DNA of 44,839 nucleotides, from contig PLEX01000240.1 in NCBI GenBank assembly GCA_003136575.1, positions 18,250 through 63,088 on the forward strand. Direction: 5' to 3'. A program made the translations under genes and the position numbers. The notes under the pieces are model-generated. The model did not search any database. It saw only the letters and a list, made by a program, of their open reading frames with translations, and was not told where the DNA came from. Below are positions 32,012 to 41,648 of this stretch, piece by piece. Position 1 is the first letter of the stretch, and each line of letters begins with the position of its first letter. The stretch comes from Bryobacterales bacterium. Its GTDB lineage: Bacteria; Acidobacteriota; Terriglobia; Bryobacterales; Bryobacteraceae.

Positions 32012-33307
32012 CTACCAAACCGACATCGCGTTTTCGAAAAGCCCGGCCAGTTCCTCCCGCCCGGCGGGACGCGGAGAAAGTTTCGTCACCCGGTGCTGAG
32101 GCAAAGTGCCTTCCACCAGCGCGGGAATGTCGCTCGAATGGTATCCGAGCGCCTGTAGCCCGTTCGGCATCTCAAGATCCCGCATCATCGCAATGATCCG
32201 CTCGGTGAGAATTCTTCCCGCATCGTTCGGATTTGCCCGGCCGATATCGGCACCCAACGCCTCGGCCGCCAGGAGATGTCGCTCCGGCGCGGCCGGCGCC
32301 GTGAAGCGGAAGACAGCCGGAGCATTCAGAATGACCGAGACTCCATGCGGCACCAGAGCGTGATCCACTGTGTAGCCCGGAGCCTGGTATCCGCGCACGA
32401 GCCCCGAAACCGGATAGGACATCCCATGCGGCAGATGAACTCCGGCGTTTCCGAACCCCACGCCCGCGTAAGCCGCCGCCAGCATCATTTGGGCGCGTGC
32501 CTCGTCGTCGGATGGATCGGCGACGGCGCGCCGCAGATATTTCGCCGTCATCCGCAGCGCTTCCATGCTCCAGATATCGCTGATGGGATTGGAACCCTGA
32601 TACGCCGGTCTCAGGATTGGCCGGTCGGGCCGGGGGCGACCGGTATATGGGATCGCGGTAAACGACTCGATGGCGTGGCAAAGGACATCGAGTCCCGAAG
32701 AAGCCGCCACCGCGGCGGGCAGCGTGCGGGTATTTTCCGGGTCGACGATCCCCAGCGTTGGCTTAAGCCGCCGATGCGCAATGCCGGTCTTTGCGCGGAG
32801 AGGCTTGTAATCGAAAATGGCCACGCCGGTAGTCTCGCTTCCGGTGCCAGCCGTGGTCGGGATCGCGATCAACGGCTTCAGTAGACCCGGAACCGGCTTT
32901 CCTTTCCCGATCGGAGGGTTGACGTAGTCCAGCAAATCCGCGGGCCAGCAGGCGTACAGGTTTGCGGCCTTGGCGGCGTCGATGGTCGATCCGCCGCCGA
33001 CCGCCACAATCGCATCGTGCGGCGTAACGCTCGCGAATCGGATGGCCTCCAGAATGGACTCGTCCGATGGCTCGACTCGCACGCGGTCGAACAGAGTGAA
33101 CGGGATGTCATTGTCATCGAGAGACTGAAGCACGGTCGCAACGCAAGGCAGACAGCGAAGAGCGGGATCGGTAAACACGAGCGCCCGGTGCGCGCCGAAA
33201 TCGGCGAGATCCGCGCCAACTTCGCGTGTGGTGCCGAATCCGAAACGGATGCCGGACGCGGCCATTTCAAAGGCGTATTCAAAATCGGCGTTCGCGTGAT
33301 TTGCCAT
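32012..33307 (-). CDS. Iron-containing alcohol dehydrogenase, hydroxyacid-oxoacid transhydrogenase type
   Basis: A 431-residue member of the iron-dependent (type III) alcohol dehydrogenases. The NAD(P) glycine motif is 'VGGGSTIDAAKAANLY'. 'IPTTAGTGSETTGVAIFD' follows, and the metal site includes Asp in 'SGLDVLCHAIES' and His residues in 'GVHLPHGMSYP' and 'YTVDHALVPHG'. The phrase 'RAKTGIAHRRLKPTLGIVDPE' and the insert 'GRPRPDRPILRPAYQGSNP' match the ADHFE1/HOT branch, which transfers hydride between 4-hydroxybutyrate-type hydroxyacids and 2-oxoglutarate. It stands alone, divergent from yifB, and ends near the tRNA-Leu gene. The substrate is inferred from subfamily resemblance. Confidence 0.9.
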   Translation of the reverse strand: MANHANADFEYAFEMAASGIRFGFGTTREVGADLADFGAHRALVFTDPALRCLPCVATVLQSLDDNDIPFTLFDRVRVEPSDESILEAIRFASVTPHDAIVAVGGGSTIDAAKAANLYACWPADLLDYVNPPIGKGKPVPGLLKPLIAIPTTAGTGSETTGVAIFDYKPLRAKTGIAHRRLKPTLGIVDPENTRTLPAAVAASSGLDVLCHAIESFTAIPYTGRPRPDRPILRPAYQGSNPISDIWSMEALRMTAKYLRRAVADPSDDEARAQMMLAAAYAGVGFGNAGVHLPHGMSYPVSGLVRGYQAPGYTVDHALVPHGVSVILNAPAVFRFTAPAAPERHLLAAEALGADIGRANPNDAGRILTERIIAMMRDLEMPNGLQALGYHSSDIPALVEGTLPQHRVTKLSPRPAGREELAGLFENAMSVW

Positions 33308-33560
33308 GGTGCCTCCGTGGGCAAGCTTGCATTATCCTTCATGAGGGGCGGCCGAGTTCGCGCTCTGCCGGTTCGCCAAGTCATCTGGCGCCGCGACTGC
33401 CCTGAAAACCCGACAATCCCGAAATACCCACGAAACGGCTCTCAGGACGTTCCCCAACAAAATCCGAGAAAATCTCCGCTGTTCGGCACCACCTACTCTA
33501 GCGGGATATCGAAAAGAGCCGATTACCCCTGATAGTTTCGCAACGTTAGATAGGTCGCAA

Positions 33561-35084
33561 ATGCCCCTGTTCAAAACGAGAAGCGCCGCAGTCTACGGAA
33601 TCGACGCCCACCCGGTCGACGTCGAAGTCGACCTTTTCCGCAGCGGCATGGCGCGCGATTTCATGCTGGTCGGCATGCCCGACACGGCGGTGCGCGAGAG
33701 CCGGGAGCGGATCAAGTCCGCCCTGATGAACTCGGGCTTCGGCTACCCAAGCCAGGCGGTCACGGTGAACCTGGCGCCCGCGCACGTGCGGAAAGAAGGC
33801 TCGGGCTTCGATCTGCCGATGGCCCTCGCCATTCTCGGCGCGATGGGCACATTCAAGGGCCTCGACAAGCATCTTTCCGTGGGAGAGCTTTCGCTGGACG
33901 GAGCGATAAGGCCGGTGCGCGGCGCTCTCTCGATGGCCGTCTGCGCCCGGGAGAACGGGATTCAGAACCTGATTCTGCCGCTCGAAAATGCGGCCGAAGC
34001 CGCAGTGGTAGAAGGCGTGCACGTCTTCGGCGTGCGACACCTGGCTGAAGTTGTGGCGATGCTCAACAAGCCCGATGATTTCTCGCCCGTCAGGTCGGCG
34101 GCTGAAGCGCCGGCCGCGGCTGGAAATGCGACAGCGCCGGATTTCCGTGACGTGAGAGGACAGACGACGGCGAAACGCGCGCTTCAGGTGGCGGCTGCGG
34201 GAAACCACAATGTGCTCATGATCGGACCGCCGGGATCGGGCAAGACGATGCTCGCCAAGCGGTTGGCCGGCATCCTTCCGATGATGGCGTTCGAAGAAGC
34301 GATTGAATCGACGCGCATCCACAGCATCGCGGGCACGCTGCCATCGGGTGGCGGCCTCTTGTGGATGAGGCCATTTCGCGCCCCCCACCACACCATCTCG
34401 GACGCAGGCATGATTGGCGGCGGTGCGGGCATGCCCCGCCCCGGCGAAGTCAGCCTTGCGCACAACGGGCTTCTCTTTCTCGACGAGTTTCCCGAGTTTC
34501 CCCGCAACGTTCTGGAGATCCTTCGCCAGCCGCTGGAGGATTCTGTCGTCAGCATCGCCAGAGCCGCCATGACGCTGAACTTCCCGGCCAGCTTCATGCT
34601 GGTGGCGGCGATGAACCCATGTCCGTGCGGATTTTACGGCGATCCGACGCGCGAATGCCGGTGCACGCCGGCCATCATCCAGCGCTATCTGGGCAAAATC
34701 AGTGGACCGCTGATAGACCGTATCGATATCCAGATCGAGGTGCCCGCCGTGCCGTATAAGGAGTTGCGGGCCGGGGAAGTCACGGAAACTTCGGCCGGAA
34801 TGAGGGCCAGGGTGGAGAAGGCGCGCGAACGCCAGATGGCGCGCGGCTGCACCAACTCCCGGATGCCGACCCGGCTGATCCGCCAGCAGTGCGCACTTGA
34901 TGAAACGGGTGAACGAACACTCGAAATGGCCATGAAACGAATGAGTTTATCCGCACGCGCTCATGACCGCATATTGAAGGTCGCGCGAACGATCGCGGAT
35001 CTGGACGAGTCGGCCTCGATTGCGGCGAAACATATCGCGGAGGCGATTCAATACAGGAGTCTGGATAGAAACTACTGGACCTGA
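33561..35084 (+). CDS. comM: YifB/ComM-family Mg-chelatase-like AAA ATPase
   Basis: A 507-residue protein. The N-terminal ChlI-like domain starts 'MPLFKTRSAAVYGIDAHPVD' and carries 'VGMPDTAVRESRERIKSA'. The AAA+ core has Walker A GPPGSGKT (~222-229), Walker B-like 'LLFLDEFPEF', and the family Cys cluster 'CPCGFYGDPTRECRCTP'. The C-terminal Mg_chelatase_C domain ends with 'AEAIQYRSLDR'. In naturally competent bacteria ComM is a hexameric helicase promoting branch migration during transformation; in others it is simply conserved. An AGG 6 nt upstream serves the ATG. It is divergent from the alcohol dehydrogenase (253-nt gap). Confidence 0.93.
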   Translation: MPLFKTRSAAVYGIDAHPVDVEVDLFRSGMARDFMLVGMPDTAVRESRERIKSALMNSGFGYPSQAVTVNLAPAHVRKEGSGFDLPMALAILGAMGTFKGLDKHLSVGELSLDGAIRPVRGALSMAVCARENGIQNLILPLENAAEAAVVEGVHVFGVRHLAEVVAMLNKPDDFSPVRSAAEAPAAAGNATAPDFRDVRGQTTAKRALQVAAAGNHNVLMIGPPGSGKTMLAKRLAGILPMMAFEEAIESTRIHSIAGTLPSGGGLLWMRPFRAPHHTISDAGMIGGGAGMPRPGEVSLAHNGLLFLDEFPEFPRNVLEILRQPLEDSVVSIARAAMTLNFPASFMLVAAMNPCPCGFYGDPTRECRCTPAIIQRYLGKISGPLIDRIDIQIEVPAVPYKELRAGEVTETSAGMRARVEKARERQMARGCTNSRMPTRLIRQQCALDETGERTLEMAMKRMSLSARAHDRILKVARTIADLDESASIAAKHIAEAIQYRSLDRNYWT

Positions 35085-35165
35085 GCACGGCGCTAAGTTC
35101 TCTCCTTTGTGGAAGCGGTACAGATCACTGCGGACCCAGCCTACCAGGATGTACGATAGATAGCG

Positions 35166-37571
35166 ATGAGAAGCGCAAGCTGCGGCCTGGTAGTTTTCTC
35201 GGCGACCGCCCTGTTTGTGCCATGCCTGTGCGCCCAGTCGCCCCAACTAACTGTGGACGCGGCGGCATCCCGTCACCCGATCAATTCCTGGATCTACGGC
35301 ATCAATGCCTGGCAGGGCAGCGGACTGCGAAACATGATGCGCATACCGCTGATTCGCTGGGGCGGCGACGACGCTACCAGTTTCAACTGGCAAAACAGCG
35401 TCAAAAATAATACCGGAGACAATCCCTGGAACTATGAAAACTATTCGGTTTCGCCGGGATTCGACGCTCTGCATGAAGCCGATCTGCGGGCGGGAACGAC
35501 GACGCTCGGCACCGTCTCCCTGATGGACTGGACGCCTTCGGCGGCCGGACCCTGCAGTTTCAGCGTGGCGAAGTATGGCGCCCAGCAGGCCGTGAGCCCG
35601 GATAACAAGGACTGCGGCAATGGCGTGCTTCTGAGTGGCGCTCAGGTCCGGAACGATCCGAACGACGCGTACGTTCCGATCACGCCCGCGTACTCGCAAC
35701 AATGGGTGGCGCATATTCTGAGCGCCTATGGCCCGGCCAGGAGCGGTGGAGTGCGGCTGTGGAGTCTCGACAACGAACCGGAATGGTGGGATTCCGTCCA
35801 CTACGACATATACAAGTCCCCCGCGGGGTACGACGATATGCTGGCGCGCGACCTCGCTCTCGCGAGCGCCGTGAAACAGGCCGACCCGACCCCCCTGGTG
35901 ACGGGTCCCGTTCCAGCCGGATGGGGTGGGATGTTGTTTTCCAAGATCGATTTTGTGAACGGATGGGCCAAAAGCCCTTATCAGCTATGGGACAACCCGG
36001 TCGACCAGAACGCGCATGGCGGCATCCCGTGGATTCCCTGGTATCTGCAACAGATGGCGGCGGCCGAAAGCAAGTCCGGCACTCGGCTGCTCGATGTGCT
36101 CGACGTTCACGGTTACATCACGCCCGGAGCGTTGAGCGCCACCGCCGGGGACGCGGCAATGGAACAGTTACGGCTCACGTCCACGCGCGCATTCTGGGAC
36201 AGCACCTACATCGTTCCGGGTGGACAGATATGGGACGCGACCGGGGCCGAGGTGCCTCCGCAACTGGTTCCGCGCCTTCGAGCGTGGGTAGCGGATAGCT
36301 ATCCCGGCACCATGACCGGCATCAGCGAATACAGTTGGGGCGCACTGAACTCGACTACGGGCGCACTCGCACAGGCCGATCTGCTGGGGATTTTTGGACG
36401 GGAGGCGCTCGATATGGCAACTCTCTGGACCACTCCCGCGCCCTCCGATCCCGGCGCGTTCGCCTTCAGGATTTTCCTGAACTACGATGGCGATGGCAGC
36501 GGCTTCGGCGACACCAGCGTTTCCGCCGTCACCACGGATCCCGATTCGCTTTCCATTTTCGCGGCCCAACGGCAGGATTCCGCGCTTACAATCCTCGTCC
36601 TGAACAAGACGCCCGGCGATCTCTCGTCTTCGGTGGCGATTGCCAATTTCGCTTTGCCCGCTGCCGCCCAGGCATGGCGGTACAGCTCCGCGAACCTGGG
36701 TGCGATTGTCCCGCTAGCCGATGTGGCAATCTCCTCCAATTCGATCGGCGCCGTATTTCCCGCGTATTCCATGACTCTGTTCGTAATACCGCTGGCAGTT
36801 CAGGGCGCGACGCCGGCTCCGGTGGTTAACAGCGTGCTCAGCGCCGCCTCCTACGATGCATCGGGAGTCGCCCCGGGGGAAGTGGTCGTCATTTTCGGTA
36901 ACGGACTCGGCCCGGCGTCTGTTCAGACGCTCGCTTATGATGCGAACGGCCAGGTGGCCACCGCGCTCGCCGGAACGCAAGTCCTCTTTCAGGGCGTGCC
37001 GGCGCCGATTATTTACACCTCGGCGACGCAGATTTCCGTCGTTGTTCCTTATGCGGTGGCGCAATTGGCGGCGACGTCCGCTTCCATCCCGGTCGTCGTC
37101 GAGTTCCAGGGACTTCCTTCGGCGGCATTTCGCGTCACCCTCCTGTCTTCACATCCCGCCATCTTCACAAACGACTCTTCCGGATCCGGGCAGGGCGCAA
37201 TCCTCAACGTCGCCGACCTTGGACAGTGTGGGCCCACGCTCAGCGGTTGCCGCAACAGCTCCACGAACCCGGCGGCGCGCGGCGATTACATCGCGATCTA
37301 CGCTACCGGAGACGGCCTGACTACTCCGCCGGGTGTCGACGGGCGCGTTACCGCGTCGGTATTGGATTCTCCGGTCCTGTCCTGCTCGGTCACGATTGCG
37401 GGACAGAGCGCGCTTGTTCAGTATTGCGGCTCGGCGCCTTCGGAGCCTGCGGGCGTCTTACAGGTGAATGCTCTGATTCCGCAAACGATACCCCCCGGCA
37501 ACGCCTTGCCCGTGTCAATTACCATTGGCAAGTCTTCAAGCCAGCCGAATGTCACCATGGCCGTGCGGTGA
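35166..37571 (+). CDS. Secreted GH44 glycoside hydrolase with C-terminal TIGR03437 domain
   Basis: An 801-residue exported protein (signal ends LCAQ). Residues ~30-540 form a GH44 TIM barrel plus beta domain: 'INSWIYGINAW', 'RWGGDDATSFNWQN', the acid/base Glu204 in DNEPEWW, and the nucleophile Glu388 in ISEYSWG. GH44 enzymes are endoglucanases or xyloglucanases. From ~553 to the end is a TIGR03437 domain ('VNSVLSAASYDASGVAPGEV', 'FGNGLGP', 'YTSATQISVVVPY', 'VVVEFQG', 'VSITIGKSSSQPNVTMAV'), a cell-surface or exported module typical of Solibacter. A periplasmic or extracellular plant-polymer role is likely. Confidence 0.9.
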   Translation: MRSASCGLVVFSATALFVPCLCAQSPQLTVDAAASRHPINSWIYGINAWQGSGLRNMMRIPLIRWGGDDATSFNWQNSVKNNTGDNPWNYENYSVSPGFDALHEADLRAGTTTLGTVSLMDWTPSAAGPCSFSVAKYGAQQAVSPDNKDCGNGVLLSGAQVRNDPNDAYVPITPAYSQQWVAHILSAYGPARSGGVRLWSLDNEPEWWDSVHYDIYKSPAGYDDMLARDLALASAVKQADPTPLVTGPVPAGWGGMLFSKIDFVNGWAKSPYQLWDNPVDQNAHGGIPWIPWYLQQMAAAESKSGTRLLDVLDVHGYITPGALSATAGDAAMEQLRLTSTRAFWDSTYIVPGGQIWDATGAEVPPQLVPRLRAWVADSYPGTMTGISEYSWGALNSTTGALAQADLLGIFGREALDMATLWTTPAPSDPGAFAFRIFLNYDGDGSGFGDTSVSAVTTDPDSLSIFAAQRQDSALTILVLNKTPGDLSSSVAIANFALPAAAQAWRYSSANLGAIVPLADVAISSNSIGAVFPAYSMTLFVIPLAVQGATPAPVVNSVLSAASYDASGVAPGEVVVIFGNGLGPASVQTLAYDANGQVATALAGTQVLFQGVPAPIIYTSATQISVVVPYAVAQLAATSASIPVVVEFQGLPSAAFRVTLLSSHPAIFTNDSSGSGQGAILNVADLGQCGPTLSGCRNSSTNPAARGDYIAIYATGDGLTTPPGVDGRVTASVLDSPVLSCSVTIAGQSALVQYCGSAPSEPAGVLQVNALIPQTIPPGNALPVSITIGKSSSQPNVTMAVR

Positions 37572-38167
37572 GCCGCCTGATTGTCAGCCCGGCCGTCAGT
37601 TCGCCGACACATCGCTTAGGCGATCCAGCATCTGAGTCCGGATCAAGTCCAACCTTTTCGACGCCATATTCCTGTTGAGCGCTCCTGCCGGAATTCCCCG
37701 GCTTTACGCGCACATGTCGGCGCGAGACGAGACCGGACGCTCAGACGACGTTCGGACCCGGAACGGGCGATCCATATGCGTCTGAGATGTCCTTCGAAGC
37801 CGGATGATGGCGCCACCCACGGGTTACGGCGAACTGGGGCGGCCGGCGAATACGAAAATCACTTTTCTGTGGTACGCGGTCCGGCTTCGCTCACCGAAAG
37901 GAAAGTGGCACATCGGCTGCCGGGCCTTTGGCTGCCTTAACCTCTCTTCCGGCGTCACAAATGCACGCTCGGCGCTGCATTCGCCGACGCCCGGACCCGG
38001 AAACAATTGCGTGCGAAGCCATCCATGAAAAGGCCACCACGAGCCCTGCCGGGACCTGACCGGCGGGTATCTCTCGTTGATCCTGACTTTTTCAAAAGAA
38101 AAGTGAGAATTTCCCTCTCGCGTTCCCACTTATACGCAAGAACCGGGTGCTAAAAAGGAACGTCACG
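37572..38167. other. Intergenic region without supported genes
   Basis: About 600 bp with no convincing gene. Open frames on both strands (for example 37824-38129 minus, 101 codons) lack ribosome sites and known domains. The right end holds an AAAGGAA ribosome site for the downstream DksA-like gene and a TTATAC box near 38130 that could be its -10. Confidence 0.45.
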
Positions 38168-38545
38168 ATGACACAATTGGAAACTCAACGACTTACGAAT
38201 CTTTTGCGGGCGAGGCAGGCTGAACTAAACGGCTCAGTGCGCAACCGCGACGAGATCGTCATTGAGAAAGCGTCCGACTCCATCGACGAAGTCCAGTTGA
38301 TGGAAGAACGGGAATTCGCGATTCGCAACCTCGACCGCGAATCGGCGATGCTTCGGCAGATTCGCCGGGCGCTCGACCGGGTCGCCGACGGTACCTACGG
38401 TGTCTGCCTGCACTGCGAAGAAGACATCTCCCCGAAGCGCATGGCCGCTGTGCCATGGGCGGGCTATTGCATCAAATGCCAGGAACAGATCGACCGCAGC
38501 GAGATTCTGGTCGCCGACCCGATCGAGCTGACTCCCGCAGCCTGA
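38168..38545 (+). CDS. DksA/TraR-family zinc-finger regulator
   Basis: A 125-residue protein. The start at 38168 follows AAGGAA and is preferred over an in-frame Met seven codons upstream. A coiled-coil of ~70 residues is followed by a four-Cys zinc finger: Cys80, Cys83, Cys101 and Cys104 ('CLHCEEDISPKRMAAVPWAG' plus 'CIKC'). DksA-type proteins insert a coiled coil into the RNA polymerase secondary channel and modulate transcription with ppGpp. Whether this protein does so or is a TraR-like paralogue cannot be told, since the Asp pair at the coiled-coil tip of classical DksA is not evident. Confidence 0.9.
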   Translation: MTQLETQRLTNLLRARQAELNGSVRNRDEIVIEKASDSIDEVQLMEEREFAIRNLDRESAMLRQIRRALDRVADGTYGVCLHCEEDISPKRMAAVPWAGYCIKCQEQIDRSEILVADPIELTPAA

Positions 38546-38572
38546 CATGCCGGTCTGCGGACGGGTCTCGGA

Positions 38573-39718
38573 TTACGCGCCGCTGCGCTCCGGCAAAAGC
38601 TTGTTTCGAATTATTTCCCGCAGACTCTTGTTCAGGTTTCCCCAAACCCGGTCCCGCAGCCCGAGATACTGCTGCGTACCTGCGAACAGATCCTGCATCA
38701 GCGCCCGGAATGTCGGACTCAGGCGCGTAAACTGCACCATCCGGCTCGTCACCGGTCCGCGCAGGAACTGGCCATGAAAAAAGTGATCCGCCAGACGTGA
38801 AGCGAATTCGAGATCATCCGATATATCATTCTGTAAATAAACTGGATATCTGTCGAACGATTCCGCAATTACGGCCTGAGCGGCAAGATCCGCCGACCGC
38901 AGCGCGTAGAACAATCCTTCGCCCGTAATCGGGTCCACCAGGCCGGCTGCGTCGCCCACCGCCATCCAGCCGTCCCCGGCCACGCGATTCCGCCGCCACG
39001 CCTGCGATTCCAGGCTGGGCAGGACGTGGCCATAAAAGCTCGCGCCCGCCTTCGAAATTCCGTGCTCGTGCATATACCGTTCCAGCCGCACGCGCAGCGA
39101 GGCCGATGGTTCCTTCCCGCAGATTCCAACCGACAAATGCCCGCATCGCGGAAAAACCCAGATGTAGCCCGCGAAACCGGCGAAGAACTGAATGTCGATC
39201 TGGTCGCGGTCGGCTGGTACGAAGTATCCCAGAGCGGTCATTGTGTCGCCCGGAGTCAGTTCGGTGCCGAGGTTCCGCAAGGGATTTCGCGCTCCCGCCG
39301 CCATGATGCAGAAGTCCGCCTCCACCGTGCCGTGCTTCGTCCGGATATTCCAGACAGTTCCGGTGCGGTCGGCCGATAAGACGCGAGTGCGCTCCAGCTC
39401 AGCCCCCGCGCGTTGTGCGCGGTCGAGCAGCATGGCGTTCAGATCGTAGCGTGAATAAATCAGGATAGGATGTTCCAGCTTCAGCCGCGCAGGCGCACTG
39501 CCTGGAGCGCTCAACACCGAATCGGTAACCACCTTCTTCGGCGTCTTACCTTCGGCCAGAAACGGATACTGTGAGTACGCCTTCCAGGTCAACCCGCCGC
39601 CGCACGGCTTCTCCCAGGCGAGCTTCTCGTCGAAAAGAATGGTGCTGACGCCGGCCGAGGCCAGTTTCTCGGCGGCAAATGCGCCCGATGGGCCGCCACC
39701 GAGTACCGCAACCTTCAT
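38573..39718 (-). CDS. Geranylgeranyl-reductase-family FAD-dependent oxidoreductase
   Basis: A 381-residue flavoprotein. I place the start at 39718 (MKVAVLGGGPSGAFAAEKL), overlapping the upstream lipoprotein stop by 4 nt; the longer frame is Arg/Gly noise. It has the Rossmann GxGxxG motif, 'WEKPCGGGLT' (family Cys-Gly-Gly-Gly), 'YSRYDLNAMLLDRA', and the second FAD motif 'MAVGDAAGLVDPITGEG'. Family members reduce isoprenoid double bonds (bacteriochlorophyll or menaquinone tails, archaeal lipids) or act as halogenase-like oxidases. Its position as the last gene of a haem/tetrapyrrole operon hints at a tetrapyrrole- or quinone-linked substrate, but that is inference. Confidence 0.85.
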   Translation of the reverse strand: MKVAVLGGGPSGAFAAEKLASAGVSTILFDEKLAWEKPCGGGLTWKAYSQYPFLAEGKTPKKVVTDSVLSAPGSAPARLKLEHPILIYSRYDLNAMLLDRAQRAGAELERTRVLSADRTGTVWNIRTKHGTVEADFCIMAAGARNPLRNLGTELTPGDTMTALGYFVPADRDQIDIQFFAGFAGYIWVFPRCGHLSVGICGKEPSASLRVRLERYMHEHGISKAGASFYGHVLPSLESQAWRRNRVAGDGWMAVGDAAGLVDPITGEGLFYALRSADLAAQAVIAESFDRYPVYLQNDISDDLEFASRLADHFFHGQFLRGPVTSRMVQFTRLSPTFRALMQDLFAGTQQYLGLRDRVWGNLNKSLREIIRNKLLPERSGA

Positions 39719-40164
39719 TGCCCGAGTTCCGGATGTCCCGGCGGAAGATTGAACTTCGATCCGCTTGCAGCGGCAGCGCCCGCCGCGGGAGCCGTGCCGC
39801 CCATGGCCGGATGTCCCGCAGGCATCGCCCCTCCGGCTGCGCCCCCGGCCTCCGGCGAAGACGACCTGCTCTTGATGTACCACTGGTTGTCGTCGTGGCG
39901 TTCCATGACGTACTTCATCGACATCCCCTGGCTGGCGGACCCGCCTTTCACGACAAAAGTGACGGTCGCGTCGGCTTCCTTGTCGCGGAACGAGACCGAA
40001 TCCACGATCACGTCCATCTTGCTCATATCGAATTTCTTCGCAAGATCGCGAACGACGCCCTGCTTAACCGCCTCAGGCGTGTCGTTCTTTTGCGCGCACC
40101 CGGCGAGCGAAAGCGCGCTAATGGCGAGAAATGCCGCGAAACTGCGGGGGAAGTTGCTTTTCAC
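39715..40164 (-). CDS. Small lipoprotein in the tetrapyrrole operon
   Basis: A 149-residue protein. GTG 40164 overlaps the CobA-HemD stop (GTGA) and begins a lipoprotein signal with lipobox LAGC at residue ~24. The middle (~30-90) is an alpha/beta segment ('VKQGVVRDLAKKFDMSKMDV', 'ATVTFVVKGG', 'YVMERHDDNQWYIKSRS') with the look of DUF4878/NTF2-like small domains. The C-terminal 40 residues are Gly/Ala/Pro-rich with a repeated 'PAGHPAMGG/PPGHPELG' motif. Function unknown. Four-nucleotide overlaps on both sides tie it to the haem genes. Confidence 0.75.
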   Translation of the reverse strand: MKSNFPRSFAAFLAISALSLAGCAQKNDTPEAVKQGVVRDLAKKFDMSKMDVIVDSVSFRDKEADATVTFVVKGGSASQGMSMKYVMERHDDNQWYIKSRSSSPEAGGAAGGAMPAGHPAMGGTAPAAGAAAASGSKFNLPPGHPELGQ

Positions 40165-41648
40165 TCCTCGATTATACCCGCCATCAGAATTGCGCTGACA
40201 ACGCCGGGAACGGTGTGCGGCGAGGCCTCGGCGGACACTTCGATTCCCGCGTCGCACAGCGTCTTGCTCGTTACCGGCCCGATGCTGGCGACCCGGACAT
40301 CTTTCAGCGCTTCCACGCCGCATGCGGCGATAAGGTTTGCGGCTGTCGACGAACTGGTGAGGGTAACCCAATCGGTTTTCGCCGCCAGAACCTCGGACGC
40401 CCGCGCGGCGAGATCGGCGGGCGCACCCGTCCGATACGCTTCGACGACATCCACCACCGCGCCGCGCCGCCGCAATTCATCCGGAAGAATGTCGCGAGCG
40501 ACCGCCGCGCGCGCGATCAGCACCTTCGCGCCCTCCAGATCGAAACCGTTCAGCACCCGAAGTAGTCCCTCCGCTACATACTCCGCGGCCATCACGTCCA
40601 CCTTCAGATGGAAGCGCTCCAAAGCGTCGCGCGTAGCCGGGCCGATCGCGCATAACCTGCCGCGAATCGACCGCAAATCGACGCCAGCGGCCGCATCCAG
40701 CCGATCGAGAAAACACCGGACGCCATTCACGCTGGTAAAAATCAGCCAGTCGTACTCGCCGAGCCGCGCGAGAGCGGCATCGAGCGGAGCGTAGTCGCTG
40801 GCACGCTGAATCTCAATGGTGGGCAGTTCGACGACATCTGCGCCCAACTGCCGCAACGGAGTACTCAGCGAATCGGCCTGATCTTTCGCGCGCGTGACGA
40901 CAATTCGACTGCCAAACAGCGGAAGCCTCTCGAACCAGCTCAGCTTTTCGCGCAGTTGCACCACTTCGCCGACAATGATCGTCGCGGGCGGCTTGAGTCC
41001 CCGCTCGTGGATCAATCCAGGCAATGTCGCGAGCGTTCCGATTACGACTTCCTGGTCCGGCCGCGTGCCCCACCGCACCGCCATCGCGGGCGTCGAGGCG
41101 TTCCGTCCACCTGCAACGATCCGAGGGGCGATCTCGTCGAAATGGGACAAACCCATGTAAATGACCAGCGTTTCCGACGTTCCGACCTTGTTCCAGTCGA
41201 TCTTCGCCACGTCGTGGCCCGTGATGAAAGTGACAACCGACGTGTGGTCGCGATGGGTCAGAGGCACGCCGGTATACGCGGCGATTCCGAGCGGCGAAGT
41301 GACGCCGGGGACGACCTCAAACGGCAATTCGGCATTGGCAAGCGCTTCGGCCTCTTCCCCGCCCCGCCCAAAGAGAAATGGATCGCCGCCTTTGAGTCTG
41401 ACCACATTCAACCCGCGGCTGCCGCGATCAATCAATAATCCGCAAATCTCTTCCTGGGAAAAAGCGTGTTCGGACTTCTTCTTGCCTACGTAGATGAGTT
41501 CGGCGGCTGCCGGCGCCAGCGTCAACAGCGCCGGGCTGGCCAGGTGATCGTACAGAACGACGTCGGCTGATTCAAGCAGCCGTCTTGCTTTCAAAGTGAT
41601 GAGTTCCGGATCGCCTGGTCCCGCACCGACCAGGTAAACCTTGCTCAT
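40161..41648 (-). CDS. cobA/hemD: Fused uroporphyrinogen-III C-methyltransferase / uroporphyrinogen-III synthase
   Basis: A 495-residue two-domain enzyme. Residues 1-~245 are SUMT (CobA): 'VYLVGAGPGDPELITLKARR', 'DVVLYDHLAS', 'VVRLKGGDPFLFGRGGEEAE', 'VPGVTSPLGIAAYTGVPLTH'. Residues ~250-490 are HemD: 'RIVVTRAKDQADSLSTPLRQ', 'YDWLIFTSVNGVRCFLDRL', 'CAIGPATRDALE' and 'LTSSSTAANLI'. HemD cyclises hydroxymethylbilane to uroporphyrinogen III, and CobA methylates that product to precorrin-2, leading to sirohaem or cobalamin. The order in one chain is opposite to the pathway order. Preceded by hemC with a 4-nt overlap. Confidence 0.95.
   Translation of the reverse strand: MSKVYLVGAGPGDPELITLKARRLLESADVVLYDHLASPALLTLAPAAAELIYVGKKKSEHAFSQEEICGLLIDRGSRGLNVVRLKGGDPFLFGRGGEEAEALANAELPFEVVPGVTSPLGIAAYTGVPLTHRDHTSVVTFITGHDVAKIDWNKVGTSETLVIYMGLSHFDEIAPRIVAGGRNASTPAMAVRWGTRPDQEVVIGTLATLPGLIHERGLKPPATIIVGEVVQLREKLSWFERLPLFGSRIVVTRAKDQADSLSTPLRQLGADVVELPTIEIQRASDYAPLDAALARLGEYDWLIFTSVNGVRCFLDRLDAAAGVDLRSIRGRLCAIGPATRDALERFHLKVDVMAAEYVAEGLLRVLNGFDLEGAKVLIARAAVARDILPDELRRRGAVVDVVEAYRTGAPADLAARASEVLAAKTDWVTLTSSSTAANLIAACGVEALKDVRVASIGPVTSKTLCDAGIEVSAEASPHTVPGVVSAILMAGIIEE

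Noticed and set aside
33546..34463. 305-codon minus-strand frame opposite yifB
   Set aside because: No domain, and it lies wholly over the ChlI/AAA part of a strongly supported gene.
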